DNA from: Diplodia intermedia
Lineage: Eukaryota > Ascomycota > Dothideomycetes > Botryosphaeriales > Botryosphaeriaceae
Length of the DNA: 64,000 nt
Direction: 5' to 3'
NCBI GenBank assembly: GCA_021495925.1
Contig: JAKEKT010000052.1
Coordinates: 124,001 to 188,000, forward strand
Shown here: piece after piece, positions 47,912 to 61,691 of the stretch
How positions within the stretch are numbered: the first letter of the stretch is position 1
How the letters are laid out: the number at the start of each line of letters is the position of its first letter
Program-made: the position numbers and the translations under genes
Notes under the pieces: generated by a model
The model's input: only the letters and a program-made list of their open reading frames with translations
What the model was told of the DNA's origin: nothing
Databases searched by the model: none

Positions 47912-50900
47912 TATTTATTTATTTATTTATTTAGTTTAATATTTCTCTAGAGTTTAAAACTATTAGAGATAAGGTTCTTCTAGAGAGACTCGCTTCTATT
48001 TATATATCTAAATATATACGTACCGAAGAAGATTTTAAAAGAATACTAAAAATAGTACGCTTAAAAGCTTAGTAGAGAATAGAGAGCATAGATAAATAAG
48101 AAAAAGATAAATAAAATAAAGCGAGAGCTTAGAAAATAATAAAAAAATAAGAGATAAAAAGTAAAGTAAGTAAGTTCTCTTCTTAGAGAGGGCCTTCTTA
48201 ACTAGTTAAATTCGTTTAGCTTTCTTCTATTTAAGATCGATATTTACTTACTATTTATTATAACTAGTCGAAGTATTACTACTAGCGAACTAGCTATATA
48301 ATTCTACTTCTAAATTTAGAAATCTAAAAAAGAGCTCTAAATAGAGATTACTTAATTAAGAATTAAATTTCGACTTTTTAGCTTCGTTAGCTTAGTTACT
48401 AACTATACTAGATAGTTATAGATACTAATAGAGACGGCTACTTTAGCTTAAATATTTACTATTTAGTTATTTTTCTTTAATTCTCGCCCGTTTTACTCTA
48501 AATCGAACGCGACGAGCGGGCTAAGAACGAGAAGAGACTAGAAAAAAAAATAAAAGAAAGTAGCACGTAAAAAATAAGTAAAATAAGCGTTTAGTAATAT
48601 ATATTTAGACCTCGTTAGATAAGTCGTTTAATTACTACTATTTAATAGTAATCTTTATTTATTCTAAGAACTTAGCTATTAGACTAGTTTCTAAAGTTAA
48701 AGAGAAAAGATTTATAAGTTTAAGTTAATACTTTTTAAGCCCGTCTTTTATAAGAACTTATAGGTCTCTATAAAGAGAGTAGTTAAGAAGAAGATAGCGC
48801 GATATTTATCTAGTTATATAACTATATCTATACTAGTCGTTTTCGACGTAGTTAAGATAATAAAGATAGAACTTAAAGTAGTCGTATTTAATCTTTAGTT
48901 AATAAAAGATAAAGACTATTTCTCTAACTTTTATAAAAGACTTAAGCCGCTACTCTATCTCTAAATTAAAGATATATTTATAGAATAAGTTTAATATTAA
49001 TTTAAGCTTCGTTTTTTACTTCTTATAGATCTTCTACTTAACTTTACTTTAATAGAAGTTTAGAGAAGTAGAGGCTTTACTTAAAGAATACTTCGTTACT
49101 TTTTTTATAAGTCGATTAGCGTACTTATTATTTAGAATATTTTTATAATCAAGATACTATTCTAAAGAGATAGTATTTTCTCTAGCTTTTAGCATTTTAG
49201 CTAATCTAATAGCCCGAATTTATTATACTTATTTAGGCGTATTAGCGGGCTTACTTAGTCTAAAAATTATAGTCTAGTTATTCGCGTAGATTCTTATATC
49301 TTTAGAGATATACTTAACTTTAATAATAAGATTTAGAGCTATTACTAGTCTTTTTATCTCGTCGTTATATACTAGATTCTTAAAACTAAGGTTCTTATAA
49401 ATCTAGCGCGCTAGATTCTCTTTAGATTAGCTAAAGTTAAAGGCTACTACTTTAACCTCTACGTTTCTACTTATAGATAGAACGAAGACGTTAAAATAGA
49501 TAGCTATTTAATTAAAGAAAGCCCTCTTAACTTTAAGCGTATAGGTTTTAATCTTCTTCTCTTTATTTAGTAGGCTAATTATAGTTAAATAGAGTAGTTC
49601 GAGTAACTATAGCAAAAAGTAAAAGAGTTTAACTACTTTTAAAGACGTAGATTATATTTTTAAAAGTAGTTTAAACTTCTCTAACTACGTAGATCTATCT
49701 AAAACTCGTTAATCTAGATTAATCTTCTCTAGTTCGATTCGAATAAGATAGAATTCTTCGAGTAAATTTATTCTAAGAGCGTATTTTTATAACCGCTTAT
49801 TTAAATAAATATTCGCTAGTAGAATTCTACTCTCTATTTCTAGAGAAATAATAGAAATAGCTTTAAAAACCTCTAGAATCTTTTATAGAATAAGATTCTA
49901 AAGAACTCTAAATTAGTAAATAAACTATCTCTAATTTTTCTAGTAGATTCTAAAGCTATAGTCTATAACTATAGTAACGTATACTAGATATAGCTAGTAA
50001 ATTATATAGAAGAAAAGCTCTCTCTCGACGTTAGCTAGTCTAGAAAGATAATAAAAGATTAAATAAGCCTAGCTAATTCTTTTAAATATATACGTCTTAA
50101 AGATAAACTTATAATTAAAGTAGATTTCTAGCTATTTAATCTATTCTTTAGATTCTATTACGTCTCTTATAGAAAGCGTAATTAAAATAGAATAAGATTT
50201 TAAGTCTTTTTTAAAAGAATAAATAAAATAAATAAGCTTCGTCTTCTTTAGATTAAATTTAATATAGTTTTTCTAGTCTTAAATATAGAGTTTACTTATT
50301 TTCTTTTTTAGAATCGTCTTATTATGTTTCTAGCTATTAAAGCTAGCTATAAGTATAATATCGTTAATATAAGAGAGAAATAAAGCTTTAGAGATAAAAA
50401 ATAACTCTTAAAGATAAATTAGAAAGAGAATAAATAAGATTAAACTTTCTTATAAAATATTTATCTTTATTAAACTAAACTCTTTCTTCTTTTTATTAAA
50501 TACGAGGCTTAATATTTATATAGATATAAACGATTTTATCTACGTAAGTAGATTAATTAATATACTAATTTAAGCTATTATAGCTAAAAGTTATTCTTTA
50601 ATTATATAATTAAAGACGCTTTTAATATTAAGAAAAAGTATAAAGATCTTATATTTAAGATAGCGATTCTTCTCTACTTTATTCGATAAAAGTATTATAA
50701 TATTAATTATAGATTTCTTTAATCTTTTTCTAATTTAGATATAGTATAGAAGATTAAAGATCTTCGCTAGATAGTCTAGTCTTTTAGCCGTAATTTATTC
50801 GAGTACTTTTTTAAGATAATTAAGTAAAGAGATAATTTAATAGAACTTTAAATTTACGATATCTCTTTTTTCTTTACTAAGAATTATCTTAATAGCCGTA

Positions 50901-51733
50901 CGCTAGTCTATAAGATAATATTCGTAGACGAATAGCGTAGAAAAGATCTTATTAAAGACGCTAGACTTCGCTCTAAACGCGTAAATAATAATTTTCTATA
51001 TAATAGCGTCTAGTTCTAGCGTTTTTCTCTTAATTTATATAGAATATATATTCTTAATCTCTCTTAAATTAAGCTTTAGCTAGTTCTAGCGTTTAGAAGC
51101 ATAGTCTTACTAATTAAAGAAGACGATAGAAGAAGATAATAAAAAGAGTCTCTTTTTAAGAGCTAAATACTTTCTCTTAAAGCTATCTTCTAAACGTTTT
51201 TTTATATATATATTATAACTAATCTTAAGAATTCTAGTATACGTTCTAGACTTAGTATAAGCTATAGTCTTAAAGATAGTCTTAAGAATTTCTTTTTTTA
51301 AAAAAGAATTCTAGTATTCGCGTTTAGCTCTTTTAATCGCTTTAAAGTAGATATTTTAACTATTTAAGTATCGTCGCTTATTCTCTTTTATATATAGAGA
51401 TTTAAAAGCGTTAGTCTCTCTTTATAGTTATTTTCGTTCTTCTAAAAGTTTATTTAACTACTATAGTTTAGATTAAGCTTCTAGCTTTAATTAAAAAATA
51501 GATAGATTTATTATAATAGATATAGTCTAGTTAAGGCTTATCTCTAAAGTATCTAGCGCGAATATTTAATAAATCGAATCTTTTATTAAGTCTTAAGAGA
51601 TATCTTTTAATAGAGAATTTAACTCTAAGCTTTTTAGAGTTTTAAATACTATCGTCTTTATTTAGTATTTAAAGATATTTTAAAACTTAAACTAGTCGAT
51701 CTTTTTCGTATTAAATCTAGTAGTAGTAGCTTT
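47912..51733 (-). mobile_element. LINE segment L4 (3' 3.8 kb)
   Basis: It begins with the TAAA-type tail (as ATTTATTTATTT) and is colinear with L2 from its 3' end to the position equivalent to about 35355. It is more heavily mutated than L2/L3; its RT motif reads YIND. The right end abuts L5. Confidence 0.75.
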
Positions 51734-51734
51734 C

Positions 51735-54700
51735 TCGAGAATTACGCTAAGACTAATATTATTTAAAAGCCCTTAATTTTCTAAGCTAGAATCTCGATTC
51801 TTAGCTTCGTAAACGTACGCGCTATTACGTAGTACGTAGAAAAAGAGGTATTCTAAATAGTACTAAACTAGCTAGAGCTTCGTAGTTTCTTCTATTTTTA
51901 AAAACTACTTAAATTCGCTCTAAACTTTATATAGAGAATCGTACGATACTAAGAAATTCGTTTTTAAAGTTATATTTCGATAGCTCTTTTCTACGCCCGA
52001 AAATTCTACTTTAAAGTCTATTAGAAGCCTCTTTTCTAGATCTTACTAAAGAGTTTTACGTATATAAACGCTTTATACGGTTCGAGCTTAACGCTAAGAC
52101 GCTACTTAGTTTCTTAAAATCTTTAATATTCGCGCTAGCTCTATCGACCTCTTTATTTACTTCTAAAGAGTAAGTAATTAAGAAAAGCCCTCGTCTCGAC
52201 TCGAGTTTCTTTTATTTACGACTTAGTTTAGACGAAATTAAAGCTAATAATTTACTTCTAGTCTATTTCTCGTCTATTTCTATTATTTCTATACGTTTTT
52301 CTTATAAAAAGAGCTTAGAAATTCTCTTTTAAACTTAGAATATCTTCTTTAAAGTAGAATTTATTCTTTTTAAGCCCTACTCTATCTCTTCTAACGTAGA
52401 ATATAGACTTTAAGACTATAAATATAACTATAAAAAACTTTAAGAATTCTTTAACTACGTCTATATCTCTTTTAATAGTAGCTACGCTAGATCTCTCGAC
52501 CTCTAAACTTACGAAAAATCTCTTTTCGTAAGAGAATCTACGTAAGAAATAACTCTTTCTAAGAGTTATACTAATCTCTCTCGCGAAGAAAGAAATATCG
52601 AACTCTTAACTTATTTTTAAATCTTATATTAATTCGAATATTAAGAACGTATAGTAACTCGAAATAAATCTACGATCGTTAAAAGAGGTCGTAAAATACG
52701 TACTTAATCTTCTAGTTAAGACCGCGAATCTCGTCTTCTTTAAGAAAAAATAGAGGTTTATTCTAGATCTAATTAAGATTATACGATAGTATACTAAAAC
52801 GAGTAAAACTATAGATAAGACTAACGCGATTCTTACTATATAAGTTTAAGCTCTTAAAAAGATCGCGATAAACCTTACGAAGAAAATAAAGAATTTATCT
52901 AAGTTTACTATCGCTATTTTTTTAAACTAGGCCTTATAAAGAACTACTTCTTCGATCTCGTAACGTCTAAAGTCTACGTAGTAGTCGATTATAGTATCTA
53001 GCTAATTTATATATATCTCGATAGCTATTACCGTCGCGTTAAAAGAAGGGTTATAGATTATTTCTTTTTTAAAGAAGAAGTTAAAGGCCTTTATATTTAA
53101 AAAAGTTACGTAGTAGATCGTTCTTATATCGACTATAAAAATCGCGAACTTCTTATTCTTTAGACTACGAAACGTTTTTAATAAGACGTTTTTAAACTAG
53201 CTTAAGAGAACGAGACCTATAATTATAATAGTCTCTCTCTCGCCGAAAAAGAATATTATACTTATTATATATAAGAACTTCTTTATTAAATTTCTATTAA
53301 AGAATAAAACGATAATTAATTAAGTTATCTCTATTTAATTAATTATAAAAAATCGTACGTAGTATAAGATAGCCGTATACGACGTATTTACGCGAGACCT
53401 TTTAACTCTCTCTCGCGAGAACTTTAGTAAGGCTATTTAAATAGAAATTAAGGTTTATAATAATAGTTTAAAGATTATTAATACTCTCTACTAGCTTATA
53501 CTAAAGACTAGAAGAGTAAAGTAGTCTATAAGCTTACTAGTTCTTACGTTTAAGATTAAAGAGAAGGCTTAAAAGATTATCTCTAAACGTCTCTACGTTT
53601 ATAGTATTTTTATTAAGACGAAGAAGCTAAGAGAACCGAGAAATATTCTAAAGAACTCTAAATAAACTTATTTTAAATAAGTTCTTTACGAGTTCTATAA
53701 GCTAACTTAAATAGAAGTATTTTAATAACAAAATCTATTCTAGATATTATAGTAGAGTTAAAGATAGATTTCGTTCTTTATTAAGAATCGTATATCTTAT
53801 TCTATAAGAACTTAGACTTTTAATTAATTAATTATCTCTTATTTATTTAAATTTTATCGGTTTATTCTTTTAATCTAAGGCCTTAAATACTAATCTACGT
53901 CTTTCGCTTTCTTAGAGAAATAAAGATAAATTTAGAGGCTAGATTCTAATAAAGTTTTAATCTAATAGTTCTAAGTATAGAGTAGCGAAAGTTAAAGTTT
54001 AAGCTACTTAACTTATATAACTAGAAGAATTAAACGAGTAACGATTTTCGACTTACTCTAAAACGCGTTCTATAATAGTAATCTCTTAGAACGTAGACTA
54101 TAGTAGCCGAGGATTTTAATATTTATTATTTCTAGTAGAATCTAAAATCTTTCTTCTTATCTAGCGCTAATCGACTAGTAAAATAGTTAAAAGAAAACGA
54201 TCTATCTCTCTTAAATAAAGAGAATAAGAGTATCTTTTATTATCTTTATCTAGAAAGAGAGACGATTATCGATCTTATACTTACTACGCCGGCTTTAGCT
54301 AATAGAATTATCGACTAGTAAATAATCGCGAACTTTAACTTTAATTATAAGATAATTCTATTTAGTCTAGAATCGGTCGACTATACGAGATCTTCTACGA
54401 TAGCTACTACCGCTAGATTTAATACGAAAAAGGCCGACTAGTCTAAGTTTTAGAAAATCTTTAAATAATAGATAGAGACGATAATATTTAAGACTCTAAA
54501 AAGCTTAGAATTAAATCTCTTATTAAAAGATATCTCTAAAGACTTAATAGAAGACTCGATTCGCTAAATATTCGCGCTAAATACTCTAGAGATAAGTCTT
54601 AACTAGACTATATCTATCGCGACGAATCTTTCTATTTTTCGATTAAAACTAGAAGCTCGATCTAAACCGTAGTAGTTAGACGAGCTTTTAGAAGAATAAA

Positions 54701-57700
54701 GATAACTATAAAGAGAGACTAATACTTTTAAATCTCTACGCACGAAAAAGAATAAGTAAAGATACTTAAATAGTCGAAATATCTACTTCGAAGCGGTTAA
54801 GAGAGCTAAACGCGAATACTAGAATTCTTTTTTAGAAAAAGAAACTCTTAAGACTATCTTTAAGGCTATAGCTTATACTAAGTCTAGAATATATGCTAGA
54901 ATTTCTAAGATTAGCTATAATACGTATACGAAAAAACGCCTAGAAGATAGTTTTAAGAGAAAGTATTTAGCTCTTAAAAAGAGACTCTTTTTATTATCTT
55001 CTTCTATTATTTCTTTTAACTAGTAAAGCTATGTTTCTAAACGCTAGAACTAGCCGAAGCTTAGTTTAAGAAAAATTAAGAATATATACTTTACGTAAAT
55101 TAAAGAAAAAACACTAGAACTAGACGCTATTACGTAAGAGATTATTACTTATATATTTAGAGCGAAGTTTAACGTCTTTACTAAGATCTTTTCTACGCTA
55201 TTTATCTATAAATATTATTTTATAGGCTAGCGTACGACTATCGAAATAATTCTAAGTAAGAAAAAGAGCGATATCGCGAACTTAAAGTTCTATTATATTA
55301 TTTCTCTTCTTAATTATCTTAAAAAAGTACTAGAACGAATTATAACTAAAAGACTAAACTATTTAGCGAAGATCTTCGATCTTCTTTATTATACTTAAAT
55401 TAGAGAAAGATTAAAGAAATTCGCGATCGATATCGTAATACTTTTATTAAATAAAGTAAAGAAGAATCGCCGTCTTAAATATAAAATCTTTATACTTTTT
55501 TTTAATATTAAAAGCGTCTTTAACTACGTAGCTAAAAAATAACTTCTAGCTATAATAGCTTAAATTAATATATTAATTAATCTACTCGCGTAGGTAAAAT
55601 CGTTTATATCTATATAAATACTAAGCCTCGCGTTTAATAGAGAGAAGAAAGAGTTTAGCTTAATAGAGACGAATATTTTATAAGAAAGTCTAGTCTCGTC
55701 TATTCTCTTTCTAATCTATTTTTAAGAGTTATTTTTCGTCTCTAAAGCTTTATTTCTCTCTTATATTAACGATATTACGCTTATAGCTAGCTTCGATAGC
55801 TAAAAACGTAATAAGACGATTCTAGAGAAGAAGACGAATAAACTTTATACGCGAAAATAGAAAAACTATATTAAATTTAATCTAAAAAAGACGAAGCTTA
55901 TTTACTTTATTCGTTCTTTTAAGAAAGACTTAAAATCTTATTCTATTTTAATTACGCTCTCTATAAGAGACGTAATAGAACCTAAAGAATAGATTAAATA
56001 GCTAGAAATTTACTTTAACTACGAGTTTATCTTTAAGACGTACGTGTTTAAAAGAATTAGCTAGACTCGTTTAGTCTTCTATCGCCTCTCTAGACTAGTT
56101 AACGTTAAGAGAGAACTTTTTCTCTACGCGGTTCGCTAGCTATATCTAGCTTACGTTACTATGGTTATAGACTACGGCTTCGAAATTTACTAGAAAAATT
56201 AGAAATAGTTTACTCGCTAATTTAAAGTTCTTTAGAATCTTACTCTATAAAAGATTCTAGAGGTTTTTAAGACTATCTCTATAATTTTTCTAGAAATAGA
56301 GAGTAAAATTCCACTAGTAAATATTCGTTTAAATAAGCGGTTACGAAAATATACTCTTAGAACGAATTTACTTAAAGAATTCTACTCTATTCGAATCGAA
56401 CTAGAGAAGATTAATCTAGATTAATAGATTTTAGATAGATCTACGTAGTTAGAGAAGATTAAACTTCTTTTAAAAATATAATTCGCGTCTTTAGAAGTAG
56501 TTAAACTCTTCTACTTTTTATTATAGTTACTCGAACTACTCTATTCGACTATAATTAGCCTCTTAAATAAAGAGAAGTAGGCTAAGACCTACGCGCTTAA
56601 AGCTAAGAAAATATTCTCTAATTAAATAGCTATTTTTTTTAACGTCTTCGTTCTATCTACGAATAAAAACGTAGAAGTCGAAGTAGTAGTCTTTAACTTT
56701 AGCTAATCTAAAGAGAATCTAGCGCGCTAGATTTATAAGAATCTTAATTTTAAGAATCTAATATATAACGGCGAAATAGAGAAACTAGTAATAGCTCTAA
56801 AACTCGTCGTTAGAGCCGAGCACGTCTTTAAAGATATAAGAATCTACGTAAATAACTAGACCGCGATTCTTAGACTAAGTAAGCCCGCTAATACGTCCGA
56901 GTAAGCATAGTAAATTCGAGCTATTAGATTAGCTAAAACGCTAAGGGCTAGAGAAAATATCGTCTCTCTAAAATAGTATCTTAATTATAAGAACGTTCTA
57001 AGTAATAAGTACGCCGATCGACTTATAAAAAGAGCTATAAAGTATTCTTTAAATAGAGTCTCTACTTCTCTAAGCTTCTATCGAAGTAAAGTTAAGTAGA
57101 AGATCTACGAGAAGTAAAAAACGAAGCTTAAATTAACGTTAAACTCGCCCTATAAACGTATTTTTAATTTAGAGATAGAGTAGCGGCTTAAATCTTCTAT
57201 AAAAGTTAGAGAAATAACCTTCGCCTTCTATTAACTAAAGATTAAATATAGCTACTTTAAGTCTTATCTTTATCGTCTTAACTACGCCGAAAACGACTAG
57301 TATAAATATAGCCGTATAGCTAAATAGATATTACGCTATTTACTTCTCTCTTATTCTCTTTATAGAGGCCCTCGAGTTCTCTTAAAAGACGGGCTTAAAA
57401 AGTATTAACTCGATCTTTTAAATCTCTTTTTCTTAACTCTAGAGACTAGTCTAACGGCTAAGTTCTTAAAATAAATAAAGATTACTACTAGATAATAGTA
57501 ATTAAACGACTTATCTAATAAGATCTAAATATATATTATTAGACGCTTATTTATACTTATTTCTTTCTTTTATTCTCTTCTTCTACTTCTTCTCGTTCTC
57601 GGCGACCTAGCCGCTTTCGATTTAGAGTAGAAGCGGGCGAGAACCGAAGAAAAATAACTAAATAGCGAATATTTAAGCTTAAGTAGCCGTTTTTATTAGT

Positions 57701-58213
57701 ATTTACGGCTATCTAGTATAGTTAGTAACTAAGCTAACGAAGCTAAAAAGCTAAAATTTAATTTTTAGTTAAGTAATCTCTATTTAGAGCTCTTTTTTAG
57801 ATTTTTAAATTTAGAAGTAGAGTTATATAGCTAGTTCGCTAGTAGTAATACTTTAGCTAGTTATAATAAATAGTAAATAAGTATTAGTCTTAAATAGAAG
57901 AAAGCTAAACGAATCTAATTAATTAAGAAGACTCTCTCTAAGAAGAGAGCTTACTTACTTTACTTTTATCTTTATTTTTATTAGTTTTTAAGCTCTCGCT
58001 TTATTTTATTTATCTTTTCTTTATTTTATTTACGCTCTCTACTCTTCTTTAAGCTTTTAAGTATATCGTTTCTAATATTCTTCTAGAATCTTTCTTCGAT
58101 ACGTATATATTTAAATATATAGATAGAAGCGGGCCCTCTTAAGAGACCTCGTCTCTAATAGTTCTAGACTTTAGAGAGACGTTAAACTAAATAAATAAAT
58201 AAATAAAAATAAA
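51735..58213 (+). mobile_element. LINE L5, nearly full length
   Basis: Colinear with L1 from about 28 bp inside its 5' end (GAGAATTACGCTAAGAC) to the TAAA-type tail at 58190-58213. Its RT motif reads YIND (about 55765-55776). No clear target duplication is found. Confidence 0.8.
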
Positions 58214-58250
58214 CTTTAAATATTATAAAATTATAAAAATAGTTCTTTAT

Positions 58251-59484
58251 AAGATCTAGTTTAAGAAAATAATAATAGCGAACTTAGATAAGTTCTTTAT
58301 TTTCTTTATAAGGTCTATCGCGGTCTTTTTAAGAGCTTAAACTTACGTAGTAAGAATCGCGCTAGTCTTATCTATAATTATATTTATCTTAATATACTAT
58401 TATATAATTTTAATTAGATCTAAAATAGATCTCTATTTTTTTTTAAAGAAAATAAGATTCGCGGTCTTAACTAAAAGACTAAGTACGTATTCTATAATCT
58501 TTTTTAATAATTATAAATTTATTTTAAATTATTATACGTTCTTAATATTTAAGTTAATATAAGATTTAAAGACGAATTAAAAGTTCTATATTTCTCTCTT
58601 TATAAAAGAAGTTAATATAACTCTTAAAAAGAATCGTTTTTTACGTAGATTCTCTTATAAAAAGAGATTTTTTACGGGTTTAAAAGTTAAGAGGTCTAGC
58701 GTAGCTACTATTAAAAGAGATATAGACGTAGCTAAGAGATTCTTAAAGTTTTTTATAGCTATATTTATAGTCTTAAAGTCTATATTCTACGTTAGAGAAG
58801 ATAGAATAGAGCTTAAAAAAGATAAATTTTACTTTAAAGAAGATATTCTAGATTTAAAAAAAGATTTCTAAGCTCTTTCTATAAGAAAAACGTATAGAAA
58901 TAATAGAAATAAATAAAAAATAGACTAAAAGAAAATTATTAGCTTTAGTTTTATCTAAACTAAGTTATAAATAAAAGAAATCTAAACTAAGATAAGAACT
59001 TTTTCTAATTACTTACTCTTTAGAAGTAAATAAAGAGATCGATAAAACTAATATAAATATTAAAGATTTTAAGAAATTAAGAAACGTCTTAGTATTAAGC
59101 TTAAACTATATAAGACGTCTATATATATAAAACTCTTTAGTAAGGCCTAGAAAAGAGGCTTTTAATAGACTTTAAAATAGAATTTCTAGACGTAGAAAAG
59201 AGCTATTATAATATAACTTTAAAAATAAATTTTCTAGTATTATATAACTCTCTATATAAAGTTTAAAACAAATTTAAGTAATTTTTAAAAATAGAGAAGA
59301 CTATAAAGCTCTAGCTAGTCTAGTACTATCTAAAGCGCCTCTTTTTCTACGTACTACGTAATAGCGCGTACGTTTACGAAGCTAAGAATTAAGATTCTAG
59401 CTAAGAAAATTAAGGGCTTTTAAACGATATTAATCTTAGTATAATTCTTAAGAGTCGAATTTAAAGATTATTAAAGTAACTTCT
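58251..59484 (-). mobile_element. LINE segment L6 (5' 1.2 kb)
   Basis: Matches L2 from about 36820 to its 5' end near 38043, same orientation as L4. L4 and L6 carry different, non-overlapping parts of the LINE and lie on either side of L5, so they may be one older element split by L5, with about 1.4 kb missing. The 5' boundary is uncertain by about 15 bp. Confidence 0.65.
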
Positions 59485-59693
59485 CTAAATATATAGATCT
59501 ATAAGTAGATACTTTAAGTACTATAGTTAATAAATTAGTATTACGAGAGATATTAAGATCTAAAACGTAGTAACTTTATTTCGCGATTATATATTATCTA
59601 AATGTCTTTAGAACGATAATAATAATATAAATAGTATCTTAAAAGAATACGCTAAATAGTAGAAAGTATCTACTACGCGGCCGGGCTTATAAC
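59485..59693. other. Fragment of outer LTR element next to LTR B
   Basis: A RIP-mutated stretch directly before LTR B; GCGGCCGGGCTTATAAC at 59677-59693 sits where a polypurine tract would be expected, but the match is weak. Confidence 0.4.
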
Positions 59694-59841
59694 TATTAGA
59701 ATTTAAATAAATAAGAATATATTTATATATCTATTAGAGGTAAGGTATAAGAAGTAATAGGGGGCTACTCTAGAGGTCGCTTATATATTCTACTTCTTGC
59801 TAACTAAGCTATCTACTACTACGAATGCTTATATTCTAATA
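59694..59841. repeat. LTR B of the outer element (148 bp)
   Basis: Starts TATTAGAATTTAAATAAATA and ends CTTATATTCTAATA, followed by GAATA. It is colinear with LTR A and much less mutated than it (CpA/TpG such as TTGCTAAC and AATGCTT remain). Confidence 0.8.
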
Positions 59842-60895
59842 GAATAGCACCTTAATTAAGTTCACTATATCTAGTAATCTTCGAATCCTTAAGACCGTGC
59901 CAAGCACGATTGCATTTCAAGGATCGCCCCCGCGCGCCAGCTAGATCGAATAACGGTTCTGGACCAGCCCATCTCCGCAAAATAATGGGGTGGTATGCAT
60001 AGAGCTTATACACGTGCACATGAACATGGGAACGGAACCTGTAATTTTTGTATCACTCCCGTCGTCACTGAAGGCTGAGCGAAATGACGTTGTAAAATAG
60101 TTGTAGCAAGCAGCAGCGGCATGGACTCGGTCAAAGGAAAAGCCTCCGTAGTGACCAGATGGCTCTAGAGCTTCCATGGAGAAAATTTTACGGTGAAGTT
60201 GGCAGTTGAACCCCAATTGAACCTGCTGCTACAGACGTCTCCCAGCCCATCCAAACTTCCCATCCCATGTCTTTGACTGACGAAAAACAGCCACCATCGC
60301 ACTCACCCTACAGCTACCTCAACTCACATCCTGCCCAGCGTAGCCATCATATCCCCCGCTCCTCAATCTCATGAACAGAAAAAACAACAACACCAACCCC
60401 GCTTAAGATATCAGCCAGTCAGTACAAAGGACCCCCTTAGAACCAAGGCTACACACAACACAACCACCACTTCCCCCCGGTCGAGTGCTTAGAAGTTCCC
60501 CCTTATTTGCCTTGCGACGCTTTCGACGGTCGAGGGAAACGGTGTTGGGGGAGAACGCGTCGACTCGCGAACAAGACGGACACGGGCGACACATCCTGCC
60601 CTTTTCAGAAATGACTTGCAGTCGCAGCCTTGCAGTTCTGCGCGGGATCTGGCGCACGGATCGAAGAGTGCGGTGCGGGCCGGGCTCGTTCTGGAAAGGC
60701 CGCTCGAAGCGGGGGGAGGGGGGAGGGATGTTGGACGATGATTCGCGGTGGGAACTGGGGCCGGCTTGCAATCAGGCAGAGAGCGTGAAGACCTGATCGG
60801 GCTACTGTGGGGAGAATGAGAATGTCGGTGAAGGGCGTCTCGAAGATACGGAGAGGGCGATGTGCATATGGCTGGGCAGCGTGCAATCCGCTCAC

Positions 60896-61003
60896 CTGGA
60901 TCTCCCGCGTAATTCCGTGTCGGGGGATGGCGAGATTGCTTCCGCTTCGTTGGGTTTCCGATCCACCAAAATACTGAAGGCGGGTTTTTCGTGCGGTCAT
61001 CAT
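60896..61003 (-). other. Possible first exon of a small unrecognised protein
   Basis: The minus strand reads MMTARKTRLQYFGGSE... for 36 codons, rich in Arg near the start, ending at a good donor CAG/GTGAGC. A pyrimidine-rich acceptor CCCCACAG lies about 90 bp on, but leads straight to TAG; using the next AG (GATCAG at 60793) gives VFTLSA and a stop, a 42-aa product. The basic start would suit a small mitochondrial protein. Speculative. Confidence 0.25.
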
Positions 61004-61691
61004 GTCAGAAACGAGGGCGTTTTACGGGGAGGTTGTGGTCGGGGGCAGCAAAGTCGTGGTCGATGATGAATCGGCGCCGATCGGGTACTGCGAGGCGGCA
61101 CACTTCAAAGCTGAACCAGAACCACGCCATATGTAGGGGACCCCGGGCCTTTGATCGACACTCAAATGATTTGCCTCCCGCAAAATCCAATTAAATGGCT
61201 ATTCTGCACAATATCGCAAACACTCATCGTCCGAACAAGTTGGCGCTGCGGGATGTGCCGTTAGACAGATCAGTCGACCAAGGCTGGGCGGAAGTCACTA
61301 TGCTTGGCTCCTTCCAGCTTTGTCGAGCTTCGTGCGGATGGTCCCTTGGAAAAGACAGCAACTTTGTAAGCAGCATGCGCATGGTGTGCAGAATTGGTTA
61401 CGATACGCGAGCTTCGTTCCTCAAGGTTGAGGTGTTCGCTCTACCTGGTAAGGCGCCCTGGTTTCGTTCTTGATTCCTAGCACTAGAGCTCTTTGGCGAA
61501 TCCAAGTTTAATTCTTGACCAGGGCTCCATTCGAAGCAGTTGTTGTGTTGATGCCGGCAAGTGTTTCATTGTCAATCGGCAGATACCCCAGTGCGCTTTC
61601 ATGGCCAGATCCCGTCTCGTCGTCGGCAGACTTTGCGCAACCGAATCGGTCTTTGACTTTGCTTTGGGCTCATATGTGAAGGAACTAGAAA

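Larger units (their letters stand above)
24667..59841 (+). mobile_element. Outer LTR retrotransposon interrupted by nested insertions
   Basis: Two copies of a 148-bp terminal repeat in direct orientation bound the block. The ends TATTAGAAT...ATTCTAATA are the RIP form expected from TGTTAGAAT...ATTCTAACA, the TG..CA ends of an LTR. GAATA lies directly outside both ends (24662-24666 and 59842-59846), a 5-bp target duplication. Internal sequence survives only as fragments between nested elements (31333-31553, 38072-38438, 40582-43471, about 59485-59693), in which I cannot identify gag or pol. Orientation (+) is arbitrary because no coding domain is recognised. Confidence 0.7.
24425..59860. repeat. 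RIP block 2: ~35 kb nest of transposon relics
   Basis: AT-rich DNA with CpA/TpG almost eliminated, so ATG codons are very rare and no ORFs of note exist on either strand. It contains the split outer LTR element, Tad1-like LINEs in both orientations and a ~0.9-kb tandem repeat, each listed separately. The left border lies about 115 bp upstream of the start codon of the CASCH-motif gene. The right border is at LTR B, which is itself only lightly mutated. Confidence 0.9.

Noticed and set aside
59941..60216. 91-codon minus-strand open frame next to LTR B
   Set aside because: No domain, odd composition and no partner exons.
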